Positions 1 to 6,363 of a stretch of DNA of 13,015 nt are shown here, piece by piece. Numbering within the stretch: the first letter of the stretch is position 1; every line of letters starts with the position of its first letter. The notes beneath the pieces were generated by a model. The model saw only the letters and a program-made list of their open reading frames with translations, was not told the origin of the DNA and did not search any database. The position numbers and the translations under genes were made by a program. Origin of the DNA: Kiritimatiellia bacterium (GTDB taxonomy: Bacteria > Verrucomicrobiota > Kiritimatiellia > RFP12 > DVOR01); assembly GCA_900771325.1 (NCBI GenBank), contig CAAGNN010000027.1:1-13015 (forward strand), given 5' to 3'.

Positions 1-277
1 CGACCCCAACTAATAAGTCCACCACTTATCGGCGATAAGTCCCCCACTTATCGGTAATAAGTCCCGGACTTAATAATTCCCCCCGCCCCGAGTCCAAAGC
101 GACCCCGGGGCGGATGCGAAGTCAACCCGGGGCGGGCGAAACTGATAAGACTCAGTCTTAATTGAATTAAGTCTGAGTCTTAATAATCGGCCTCTGGGCG
201 GGTCCAAAACGAACTAGGCCCGGGTCGAGGGTCAACCCGGGCCTACCTCGAGGCGAACCCGGGGCGGGTCGGGGGGA
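1..277. repeat. 22-base-period degenerate palindromic tandem array (left)
   Basis: No gene is visible between the window start and the dinB stop. From base 14 the sequence divides into twelve consecutive 22-base units starting at 14, 36, 58, 80, 102, 124, 146, 168, 190, 212, 234 and 256. AT-rich units (14, 36, 58, 146, 168) begin TAAG and carry CTTA ending at unit position 15, making 15-base dyads centred on unit position 8. TAAGTCCCGGACTTA and TAAGACTCAGTCTTA are perfect except for the single central base. Several GC-rich units keep a dyad with the same centre, for example ACCCG-GGG-CGGGT at 257-269; others keep it poorly. Units 58, 80 and 102 resemble units 168, 190 and 212, giving a 110-base higher-order repeat. 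The array probably extends left of base 1. Period and symmetry are direct observations; function is unknown. It could be a set of protein-binding sites, a run of RNA hairpins trailing dinB, or a minisatellite. Confidence 0.85.
146..182. repeat. 37-base near-perfect palindrome inside the left array
   Basis: The arms are TAAGACTCAG-T-CTTAATT and AATTAAG-T-CTGAGTCTTA around a central G at 164. Seventeen of 18 base pairs match; the only mismatch is T156 against T172. It spans two adjacent 22-base units, and the first half (146-160) is itself a perfect 15-base palindrome. It could extrude as a cruciform or fold as an RNA hairpin. There is no T-tract of the kind a standard intrinsic terminator needs, although the 3' side (TTAATAAT) is AT-rich. 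Confidence 0.8.
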
Positions 278-301
278 ATGGGGCGGCGGGGAAGTGGGCT
301 G

Positions 302-1489
302 TTAGGGCGTGTCGGGGAAGGAAAAGGCAGAGGCGTAGCGCTTGCGGAGGCGGTCGAGGGTGGCGCAGAGGCGTTCTTCGCGTTCGCGGGGATGGGCGGC
401 GGCATCGGTGGCAAAGAGGTCGTCTTCGCCATAGGGCGAGGGGGAGGCAGTGAGGTTCTCGGCGCCAAAGCCGATGAGGCGGACGGGGGTGTTGGGCTCG
501 AGGTGGCGGGCGAGGAGGTCCCAGGACATTTCGCGTAGGGCGCGGTCGTCGCAGACGGGGACGGCGAAGGCGGCTTGGCGGGTAACGGTGCGGAAGCCGG
601 CGTAGCGGATCTTGAGGCGGCCGGTCTTGGCCCAGACGCCGGCCTCGCGCAGACGGCGGCCGACATCGAGGGCAATCTCGCGCAAGGTTTGGCGAAGCAC
701 TTCGGGGGAGGTGACATCCTCGGGATAGGTGTGTTCGCGGGAGAGGGACTTCTCCTCGTGCTCGGGGGTGACGGGACGATCGTCGCGCCCGAAGGCAATG
801 GCGAGGAGGTGATCGGCCACGCCGGGGGTGGTCAGCGCGCGCAGACGCTCGGGGTCGACCTGCTGCAGGTCGCGCACACGGCGGATGTCGGCGGAGGCGA
901 GGCGTTCGGCCAATTTGGGGCCCACGCCCCAGAGGGCCCCGATGGGCTTGGCTCCGAGCCAAGCGAGGAGGGGCGCGCCTTCGGGCGGGACGACGAAGAG
1001 GCCGTCGGGCTTACGCTCTTCGCTGGCGAGTTTGGCGAGGAACTTGTTGGGGGCCACGCCCACGCTGCAGGTGAGGCCGAGGTCGGAGAGGATGCGCGCT
1101 TTGAGGCGGCGGGCGATGGTCTCGGGCTCGCCCAAGAGGCCGCGCACGCCAGTGACATCCAGGAAGGCTTCGTCGCAACTCAAGCCCTCGACGAAGGGGG
1201 TGCTTTCCTCGAAGATGCGGAAGACCGCCGCGCTGACCTCCTGGTAGCGCGCCATTCGCGGGCGAACGAAGATCCCCTCCGGGCAAAGTTCGGCCGCCTG
1301 ACGCGAGGGCATCGCCGAGTGGACCCCAAAGCGCCGCGCCTCGTAGGAGCAGGTGGAGACCACGCCCCGGCGGTCGGGCGGCGCGCCGACAATGACCGGC
1401 TTGCCGCGCCACTCGGGGTGGTCGTGTTGCTCGATGGATGCGAAGAAGGCATCCATATCCACGTGGAGGATGGCCCGGGGGGCGGTCAC
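302..1489 (-). CDS. dinB: DNA polymerase IV (Y-family translesion polymerase)
   Basis: Error-prone polymerase that copies past damaged template bases. From the GTG at 1489 it is 395 residues, somewhat longer than E. coli DinB. Visible motifs are HVDMDAFF at about 9-16, with metal-binding D11 and steric-gate F16, and SCDEAFLDVTG at about 104-114, with catalytic D106 and E107. The SVGVAPNKFLAKLASE palm helix lies at about 142-156, followed by the GALWGVGPKLAERL helix-hairpin-helix region at about 184-197 and a little-finger domain to about 340. A DDLFA stretch near 356-360 could be a degenerate beta-clamp motif. The usual Leu in SLDEA is Cys here. The reading frame stays open upstream to 1678, but that part overlaps the permease and looks unlike DinB. 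The GTG gives the normal N-terminus MTAPRAILHVDMD. It has no Shine-Dalgarno sequence and lies 14 bases after the permease stop, so coupled translation is likely. The start is the least certain part. Confidence 0.93.
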   Translation of the reverse strand: MTAPRAILHVDMDAFFASIEQHDHPEWRGKPVIVGAPPDRRGVVSTCSYEARRFGVHSAMPSRQAAELCPEGIFVRPRMARYQEVSAAVFRIFEESTPFVEGLSCDEAFLDVTGVRGLLGEPETIARRLKARILSDLGLTCSVGVAPNKFLAKLASEERKPDGLFVVPPEGAPLLAWLGAKPIGALWGVGPKLAERLASADIRRVRDLQQVDPERLRALTTPGVADHLLAIAFGRDDRPVTPEHEEKSLSREHTYPEDVTSPEVLRQTLREIALDVGRRLREAGVWAKTGRLKIRYAGFRTVTRQAAFAVPVCDDRALREMSWDLLARHLEPNTPVRLIGFGAENLTASPSPYGEDDLFATDAAAHPREREERLCATLDRLRKRYASAFSFPDTP

Positions 1490-1503
1490 GGCGAAGGTGG
1501 CAT

Positions 1504-4272
1504 TTAGGATCGCTTGAAGAGGCGGCGCAGGAAGAGGGCAATCGGCCAGGGCGTCACCAGGAGGACCGCGCCCAGCAGGACCGCCCCACCCTGCGCCAGG
1601 CGCCCAACCGGCAGGACGAGCGTGGTGGGCAGACCGCCAAAGGGCATCCAGGCGAGCGTCCAACCGGTGAAGCCCCAACCAATGGTCAACCCAAGCAGGA
1701 GCGAGAGGACGATGGCCGCCACGCAGAGGAGGAGCGCCTGAGCAAAGAGGAAGCGCCCCATCTGGGCAAAGGTCATCCCAATGGCATGTAGCGTGCGCAG
1801 TTCTCCGGCCATCGCGCGGACATTAGCCGCCAGGAGCGAGATGAAGCCTGTGCAGAGAATGGCCAGAGACCAGAGCGGAATCCGCGCCAGGGCCCCCAAG
1901 AGTTCAGCCGCGCGGGCTAGCGTGCCCCGACTGATTTCGTCGCGCAAATGGACCACCGCGTTAGGGAAGGCAACCGGGGCGGCCCCGGGGGGCGGTCCGC
2001 GGCGGGCCATCCCGGGGGCCTTGGCCCAGGGCGAGGCGGCGCGGTAGGGCCGGGGATCGCGCTCGGCCATCTGCTGCAGCTGGAGTTCCAGGAGGTCGGT
2101 GGCCGAGTAGAGCGCCTCGACGGAGGTTGCCGGCGGAAGGACGTCCAACCACAGGAAGCGGATGCGGTCGTTGCGCTCGGGGTCCCACGCCCAGGCCACC
2201 TCCGCGCCCACAAAGACCGGGCCCAAGGTGCCGAAGGGGCTGCCGTTGCGCGCGCGCAGTCCCGAGCGGGCCGTAAAGAGGTGCCAGTTGCAACGGACCA
2301 CGGCCGTGATGGTCAGGGGCAAGGTATGGACCGTGCCATCGAGGTCCTTACGCTGAATGCGGAAGGTGTCACCAACGCCCAGGCGGCACTGGCGCGCGAA
2401 CATTTCGGTGACGGTGACGCCGCGTTCACCCTCCGTGGCCATTAGAAGGATGTTGTTCTGCTTGGGCTGCAAGCCAGTGCGCGCTTCGATGGCCGAGAAG
2501 TCCTCGTCGTGAAGACGATACTGCTCGGCAGAGAAGGGACGTGTGGCGGCAGCCAGGGGGGCCTCCTGAGTGTTCGCCTCGGCGCGCCAGGCGCGGTAGG
2601 CCTCCGGACTGATGCCGTTGGGCAGGAAGGAGAGGATGGCCGGCGGCAGGTTCTTGGAGGGCAGGAAGGGGTCCGTCAGCGAGGCCCCCCAGATGTGAAT
2701 GGCGAAGTAGGCCCCTAGGCCGGCCGTCAGGGTCAGGACCATCCGAGCATTACGCGAGGCGGCGCGCGTCAAGAGCCCCCGAATGAGAGCCGGGCGCAAC
2801 CCCAAGAGCGCCCCGACAGGTCGCGCCAAGAGCGCCTCGCACGCGGCCAAGAACGGCTTGACCAAGAGGAGCAGCCCCGCAGTCGCCGCCGGCAGTCCTA
2901 CTAGGAGGAACCATGCACTGCGCACCCAGGGGTTCGGCGAAAAGCGCACCAGGGTCAGCAGCACCGGCACAAGCAAGGCCAACGCGCCCAGACTCCGCCG
3001 CAATGGATGGGCGCAACGCCACGCGCCCTCGCTCAGACGCATCGCGCACGGCGGCAAGGCCAAGGCCCGGCGCAGCGGCACCACCAACGCAATCAGGAGC
3101 GAGAGCACCAAAAGCCCGGCCACTGAGAGGGCCGTCACCCACCCCACCGCCAGACCATCCGGGAAGACCGCCGGTTTGGGGATGACGAAGCACGCCAGGC
3201 ACCCCGCGCCCAGGGCAAAGCCCATCAAGCCGCCGAGGGCCGTCAGAGCCGCCCCCTCGCCCGCCACCAAACGCGCCAGTTGCCCGGCGCTCATCCCCAG
3301 GGCCCGGAGGCGCGCATAACGCAGACGGTTCTGCTCGAGCCCCACGCAGAGGGCATTGACGAGCATACACACCGTGGCCACACACGCCAGCGCCACCAAG
3401 AGCGGCAGCTGGAAGAGGAGGTTGTTGGTGGCATCGCTGCGCAGTTGCCGCAGGAGGGCCGAGCGCGTGACGAGCATCGCGGCATCGTCCTCGGGCGAGA
3501 CGCTCCGCACCAGCCGCTCCAAAGCCTCGGGGCTGCGTAGCGGCTTGAGTTCAATCAACATCAGGTTGCAGGCGCCGGGAGTATCGACCAGCGCGGCCGC
3601 GCGGGCCAGGTTGTCGCTGGCAAAGAGGGTCGGGAAGCCGGAGACCGGGCGAATACGCTCGGAGAGGTAGCCGCAGATGCGCACGGTCACGCGCCCGGTC
3701 GGCGTGACCACCTCCACGCGGCTGCCCACCGGCGGGGCTACCTCGATCCCCTCCTTGCCGAAGGCCAGAGGCGAGAGGGCGCACTCAGGCTCGGCGGCCT
3801 CCGCTTGCGGCCAGCGGCCCTGTGCCAGGCCGTCGGGATAGGGGCACTCGGGAAAGTCGCGCACCGCCGCCAGACCGGCCGTCACGCCGGGCCCCTGCAA
3901 GGGCCGCCCCTCCGGCCGCCAATCGATGGCACAACGGAAGACCGCCGTGGTCCGCAGGCGGGCGATGTCGGGCGAGGCCTTGACCGCCTGGACGACCGCC
4001 TCGGGAATCATCTTGACCGGCGTGCCGTGAGCAAGGGTCTGCATCCCGGAGCCCTTTGGCGCCGCAGCCGAGGCGCGCCCGGTGGAGACCCAGCAGTCGA
4101 AGGGCTTGCCCATCGCTTCACTCAGGGGGCGGCACTGCGCGTGGGTCGTCTCGGCCAAACCCACCGACCACGTCAGCAACGCGGCGGCGGCCACCACACC
4201 TAGGAGCGCGCAGCCCAGGCGGACACGGTCGCGCCGGAGGGCATCGCGGAAGAGGAGCGCGAGGGCCTTCAC
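1504..4272 (-). CDS. FtsX/MacB-type ABC transporter permease (YbbP-like)
   Basis: Membrane subunit of an ABC transporter, 922 residues, partnered with the ATPase gene immediately upstream. I count about ten hydrophobic segments: near 20-41, 287-311, 338-362, 377-401, 427-444, 452-474, 509-530, 797-821, 841-876 and 893-914. Large soluble, presumably extracytoplasmic, domains lie at about 42-286 and 531-796. Two FtsX-core cytoplasmic loops are visible (RLRALGMSAGQLARLV near 321; ELRTLHAIGMTFAQMGRF near 824), so this is a two-repeat permease like E. coli YbbP or LolC/E. The start is the GTG at 4272, which overlaps the ATPase stop as GTGA and has GGAGG eight bases upstream. The open frame further upstream is not needed. 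Seven cysteines in the first soluble domain suggest disulfides if that domain is outside the cytoplasm. Substrate is not determinable; lipid, lipoprotein, peptide or macrolide handling are family possibilities. Confidence 0.88.
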   Translation of the reverse strand: MKALALLFRDALRRDRVRLGCALLGVVAAAALLTWSVGLAETTHAQCRPLSEAMGKPFDCWVSTGRASAAAPKGSGMQTLAHGTPVKMIPEAVVQAVKASPDIARLRTTAVFRCAIDWRPEGRPLQGPGVTAGLAAVRDFPECPYPDGLAQGRWPQAEAAEPECALSPLAFGKEGIEVAPPVGSRVEVVTPTGRVTVRICGYLSERIRPVSGFPTLFASDNLARAAALVDTPGACNLMLIELKPLRSPEALERLVRSVSPEDDAAMLVTRSALLRQLRSDATNNLLFQLPLLVALACVATVCMLVNALCVGLEQNRLRYARLRALGMSAGQLARLVAGEGAALTALGGLMGFALGAGCLACFVIPKPAVFPDGLAVGWVTALSVAGLLVLSLLIALVVPLRRALALPPCAMRLSEGAWRCAHPLRRSLGALALLVPVLLTLVRFSPNPWVRSAWFLLVGLPAATAGLLLLVKPFLAACEALLARPVGALLGLRPALIRGLLTRAASRNARMVLTLTAGLGAYFAIHIWGASLTDPFLPSKNLPPAILSFLPNGISPEAYRAWRAEANTQEAPLAAATRPFSAEQYRLHDEDFSAIEARTGLQPKQNNILLMATEGERGVTVTEMFARQCRLGVGDTFRIQRKDLDGTVHTLPLTITAVVRCNWHLFTARSGLRARNGSPFGTLGPVFVGAEVAWAWDPERNDRIRFLWLDVLPPATSVEALYSATDLLELQLQQMAERDPRPYRAASPWAKAPGMARRGPPPGAAPVAFPNAVVHLRDEISRGTLARAAELLGALARIPLWSLAILCTGFISLLAANVRAMAGELRTLHAIGMTFAQMGRFLFAQALLLCVAAIVLSLLLGLTIGWGFTGWTLAWMPFGGLPTTLVLPVGRLAQGGAVLLGAVLLVTPWPIALFLRRLFKRS

Positions 4273-4997
4273 GAGAGGGCCTCCAGGTAGCGGCGGGAGA
4301 CCTCTTCGGCCGAGTGATTGGTGGCGAAGGAGCCGCGCAGACGGCCATCGCAAAGGACGTGGACCGTATCGGCCGCTGCCGAGACCTGCGCATCGTGCGA
4401 GATGAGGAGGATTGCCGTCCCGAGTTCACGGTTGAGGCGCGTGAGGGTGGCGCAGAACTCGGCGGCGGCCGGGGAGTCGAGGTTGCCGGTGGGCTCGTCG
4501 GCTAGGATGATGCCAGGCTCCATTGCGAAGGCTCGGGCGATGGCCGTGCGCTGGGCTTCACCGCCGGAGAGCCGTTCGGCCGGCTGATCGCGCCGATGGG
4601 TGAGCCCCACCAGCTCCAAGAGCTTCTCCAGACGCGCCGGAGGCAGTTCCGCGCCATCGAGCAGGGCCGGCAGGGCGATGTTCTCGGCCACGGTGAGCGT
4701 GGGAATGAGGTTGTAATCCTGGAAGACGATCCCCACTGTGCGGCGGCGGAGCAGGGTCAACTCGCGGTCGCTGAGCCCCGTGAGCACGCGCCCGGCCACG
4801 CAGACCTCGCCCTGGTCCGGCGGCAAGAGCCCCGCCAGCAGATTCAAGAGCGTGCTCTTACCCGACCCCGAGGGGCCCATCACCGCGTGGAACGCCCCCG
4901 CCGGAACTGCCAGGTCAACGCCCTTGAGGACCGCAATCTCGCGCCCCTCCACATGAAAACGCTTGACCAATGCCGTTGCTTGAAGTGCCAATACCAT
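4269..4997 (-). CDS. ABC transporter ATP-binding protein (LolD/MacB/YbbA class)
   Basis: ATPase that powers the FtsX-type permease encoded next to it; 242 residues, normal for a stand-alone nucleotide-binding subunit. All catalytic motifs are intact: Walker A GPSGSGKST (41-49), Q-loop Q93 in VFQDYNLIPTLT, signature LSGGE (143-147), Walker B IILADE (163-168) with DEPTGNLD, and switch histidine H201 in LISHD. The VFQDYNLIPTLTVAENIALP stretch is characteristic of the LolD/MacB/FtsE branch, which works with FtsX-like rather than solute-importing permeases. ATG at 4997 is preceded by GGAG about five bases upstream. It heads an apparent three-gene leftward operon (ATPase, permease, dinB) with overlapping or nearly touching ends. 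No substrate-binding or membrane-fusion protein gene is visible nearby. Confidence 0.94.
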   Translation of the reverse strand: MVLALQATALVKRFHVEGREIAVLKGVDLAVPAGAFHAVMGPSGSGKSTLLNLLAGLLPPDQGEVCVAGRVLTGLSDRELTLLRRRTVGIVFQDYNLIPTLTVAENIALPALLDGAELPPARLEKLLELVGLTHRRDQPAERLSGGEAQRTAIARAFAMEPGIILADEPTGNLDSPAAAEFCATLTRLNRELGTAILLISHDAQVSAAADTVHVLCDGRLRGSFATNHSAEEVSRRYLEALS

Positions 4998-5043
4998 ACC
5001 TGCTCCAATCCAAAGTCCGGGGCTTATTGCCCAAACGGCCCCA

Positions 5044-5073
5044 ATGCTAGCAAAAAGTCGCCGGGCAATGTAA
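5044..5073 (-). promoter_or_regulatory. Possible sigma-70 promoter for the ABC/dinB operon
   Basis: Read leftward: -35-like TTACAT (5068-5073), an 18-base spacer, and -10-like TAGCAT (5044-5049), about 47 bases before the ATPase start. Both boxes are only partial matches. Position in the divergent region supports it, the sequence alone weakly. Confidence 0.3.
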
Positions 5074-5083
5074 GGCTTATTTA

Positions 5084-5092
5084 TGGTATACT
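5084..5092 (+). promoter_or_regulatory. Extended -10 promoter for the oxidoreductase gene
   Basis: TGG-TATACT at 5084-5092 is an extended -10 element (TGn plus TATACT). No good -35 is seen 17 bases upstream (GGCAAT), which is usual for extended -10 promoters. Predicted transcription start is near 5099, giving a leader of about 37 bases with AAAGGAG at 5125-5131 before the ATG. The 12-base dyad ACTGC-TT-GCAGT at 5090-5101 overlaps the -10 box and predicted start, a typical repressor site position; see findings. Confidence 0.55.
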
Positions 5093-5135
5093 GCTTGCAG
5101 TCTAATTACTAGAAATCCGCCATTAAAGGAGCGTT

Positions 5136-6254
5136 ATGAGTCGTTTTGCCGTAGTCGGAGCCGGACATGCCGGAGTTGAAGGCGCCTTCATCCTCGCCAA
5201 TGCCGGCCATCAAGTCACCCTTTGGAGCGCCGAGACCGGGGAGCTTCCCTACTTCCGTCCGCGCCTCATCGCCGTTGCCTTCGGCCAAGCCACGCCCGAA
5301 GCCATCCGCATCAAGCCGGCCGAAGCCTACGCCAAGGCGGGTATTACCCTCGCCTACGCGCCGGTCACCCAACTCTCCGCCACCCCCACCCCGTCGGTCA
5401 ACGGCGAAGCCTTCGATGGCATCCTCCTAGCCAACGGTTCGGCCCCCTTCGTTCCCCCCTTCGCCGGCACGGGCGCCGGGCGCATCCACGCCCTTTGGTC
5501 GATGGCCGACGCGCGTGCCATTGCGGCCAAGGTCGCCCCTGGCAAGCGCCTGACCATCATCGGCGGCGGTGTCCTGGGCTTGGAAAGCGCGCTGCGCGCG
5601 GCAATGGCCGGACTGCGCGTCACGGTCATTGAAGTCTCTCCCCGCTTGGCCAATGGCGTTTTGGGCGACGGCGGCGACGGCATCCTGCGCGCAGCCCTCG
5701 AAAAGAAGGGCATCACCCTCTTCGTGGGGCAGTCCATCCAGACCATCAACCCCTCCTCGATCACCCTCGCCGACGGCACCGAGATCGCCGATGACGACTT
5801 TGTCCTCTGCTCCACCGGCGCCCGCCCCAAGGCCGAACCGGCCACCTCCGCCGGCTTCCACTTCGACCGCGGCATCTGCTCGGCGCGCGATCTCTCCGTC
5901 GCCCCGGGCATCTTCGTGGCCGGAGATGTTGCCCGTCCCACCGAGGCGCTCCCCATCTGTGCCGTTCGCCGCGCCCAGCTAATGGGCGCCCTCGCCGCCA
6001 AGAACCTCCTGGCCCCCGCCGGCGAGACCACCCCCTGGGCCGACCCCCGTCTGCCGCTCTTTATGAAGGTCGAGGATGTCGAGTTCCACACCTTGGGCGA
6101 TGTCCGCTCGCCCGACCTGGAGGAGCGCCGCGTGGATGATGGCTCGAACCCGACCATCTGGCAATCGGTCCTCTACCGCAACGGCCAGCCCGTCGGCCTG
6201 CGCTTCGTCGGCACCCGCGCCGGCTTCGGTGATTGGGAGAAGAAATTAAGCTGA
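5136..6254 (+). CDS. FAD/NAD(P)-dependent pyridine nucleotide oxidoreductase (rubredoxin reductase / NirB N-domain type)
   Basis: Flavoenzyme of 372 residues that should pass electrons between NAD(P)H and a partner protein or small molecule. It has two Rossmann dinucleotide sites: FAD-binding VGAGHAGVEGA (GxGxxG at 8-13) and NAD(P)-binding IIGGGVLGLES (143-148). The second FAD motif GIFVAGDVA lies at 258-266. The YFRPRL stretch near 39-44 is typical of rubredoxin reductases and the N-terminal part of nitrite reductase NirB. There is no CxxC motif (cysteines only at 225, 248 and 275), which argues against thioredoxin or lipoamide reductase. It starts at ATG 5136 with AAAGGAG four bases upstream and is the only rightward gene in the window. 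No rubredoxin, ferredoxin or nitrite reductase gene is adjacent, so the electron acceptor is unknown. The stop codon sits inside a heptamer repeat. Confidence 0.85.
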   Translation: MSRFAVVGAGHAGVEGAFILANAGHQVTLWSAETGELPYFRPRLIAVAFGQATPEAIRIKPAEAYAKAGITLAYAPVTQLSATPTPSVNGEAFDGILLANGSAPFVPPFAGTGAGRIHALWSMADARAIAAKVAPGKRLTIIGGGVLGLESALRAAMAGLRVTVIEVSPRLANGVLGDGGDGILRAALEKKGITLFVGQSIQTINPSSITLADGTEIADDDFVLCSTGARPKAEPATSAGFHFDRGICSARDLSVAPGIFVAGDVARPTEALPICAVRRAQLMGALAAKNLLAPAGETTPWADPRLPLFMKVEDVEFHTLGDVRSPDLEERRVDDGSNPTIWQSVLYRNGQPVGLRFVGTRAGFGDWEKKLS

Positions 6255-6280
6255 TAGCAGTTAGCTGATAGCGGTTAGCG
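6247..6280. repeat. Heptamer-based tandem repeat across the oxidoreductase stop
   Basis: Two 14-base units, TAAGCTGATAGCAG (6247-6260) and TTAGCTGATAGCGG (6261-6274), are followed by a partial TTAGCG. Each 14-mer divides into two heptamers of the form GCTGATA and GCRGTTA. The first copy includes the last codons and TGA stop of the oxidoreductase gene (6252-6254). Confidence 0.75.
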
Positions 6281-6310
6281 CGCATCGCACCGTTATAAAC
6301 CCCTAAACAT

Positions 6311-6338
6311 AAGCGCGGTGGCCGAGGCCACCGCGCTT
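6311..6338. terminator. Bidirectional hairpin terminator between convergent genes
   Basis: Perfect 12-bp stem AAGCGCGGTGGC / GCCACCGCGCTT with a 4-base loop (CGAG, 6323-6326), midway between the stops of the rightward oxidoreductase and the leftward prepilin gene. On the + strand it is followed by GTTGTATT, and in the other direction by ATGTTTAGG. The tracts are modest but the stem is strong, so termination in both directions is likely. Confidence 0.75.
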
Positions 6339-6363
6339 GTTGTATTCAGTTGAGACGCTTGCC

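Noticed and set aside
575..1507. + strand open frame (310 codons) opposite dinB
   Set aside because: Antisense of dinB with its catalytic motifs intact; the translation is Gly/Ala/Glu-rich without recognisable domains.
1490..1678. Longer dinB start giving 63 extra N-terminal residues
   Set aside because: These codons overlap the permease C-terminal coding region in another frame, are Pro/Ala/Gly-rich, and have no counterpart in DinB proteins, which begin just before the HVDMDAFF motif.
4273..4353. 27-residue N-terminal extension of the permease
   Set aside because: It overlaps the ATPase coding region, while the GTG at 4272 has GGAGG at good spacing and overlaps the ATPase stop as GTGA.
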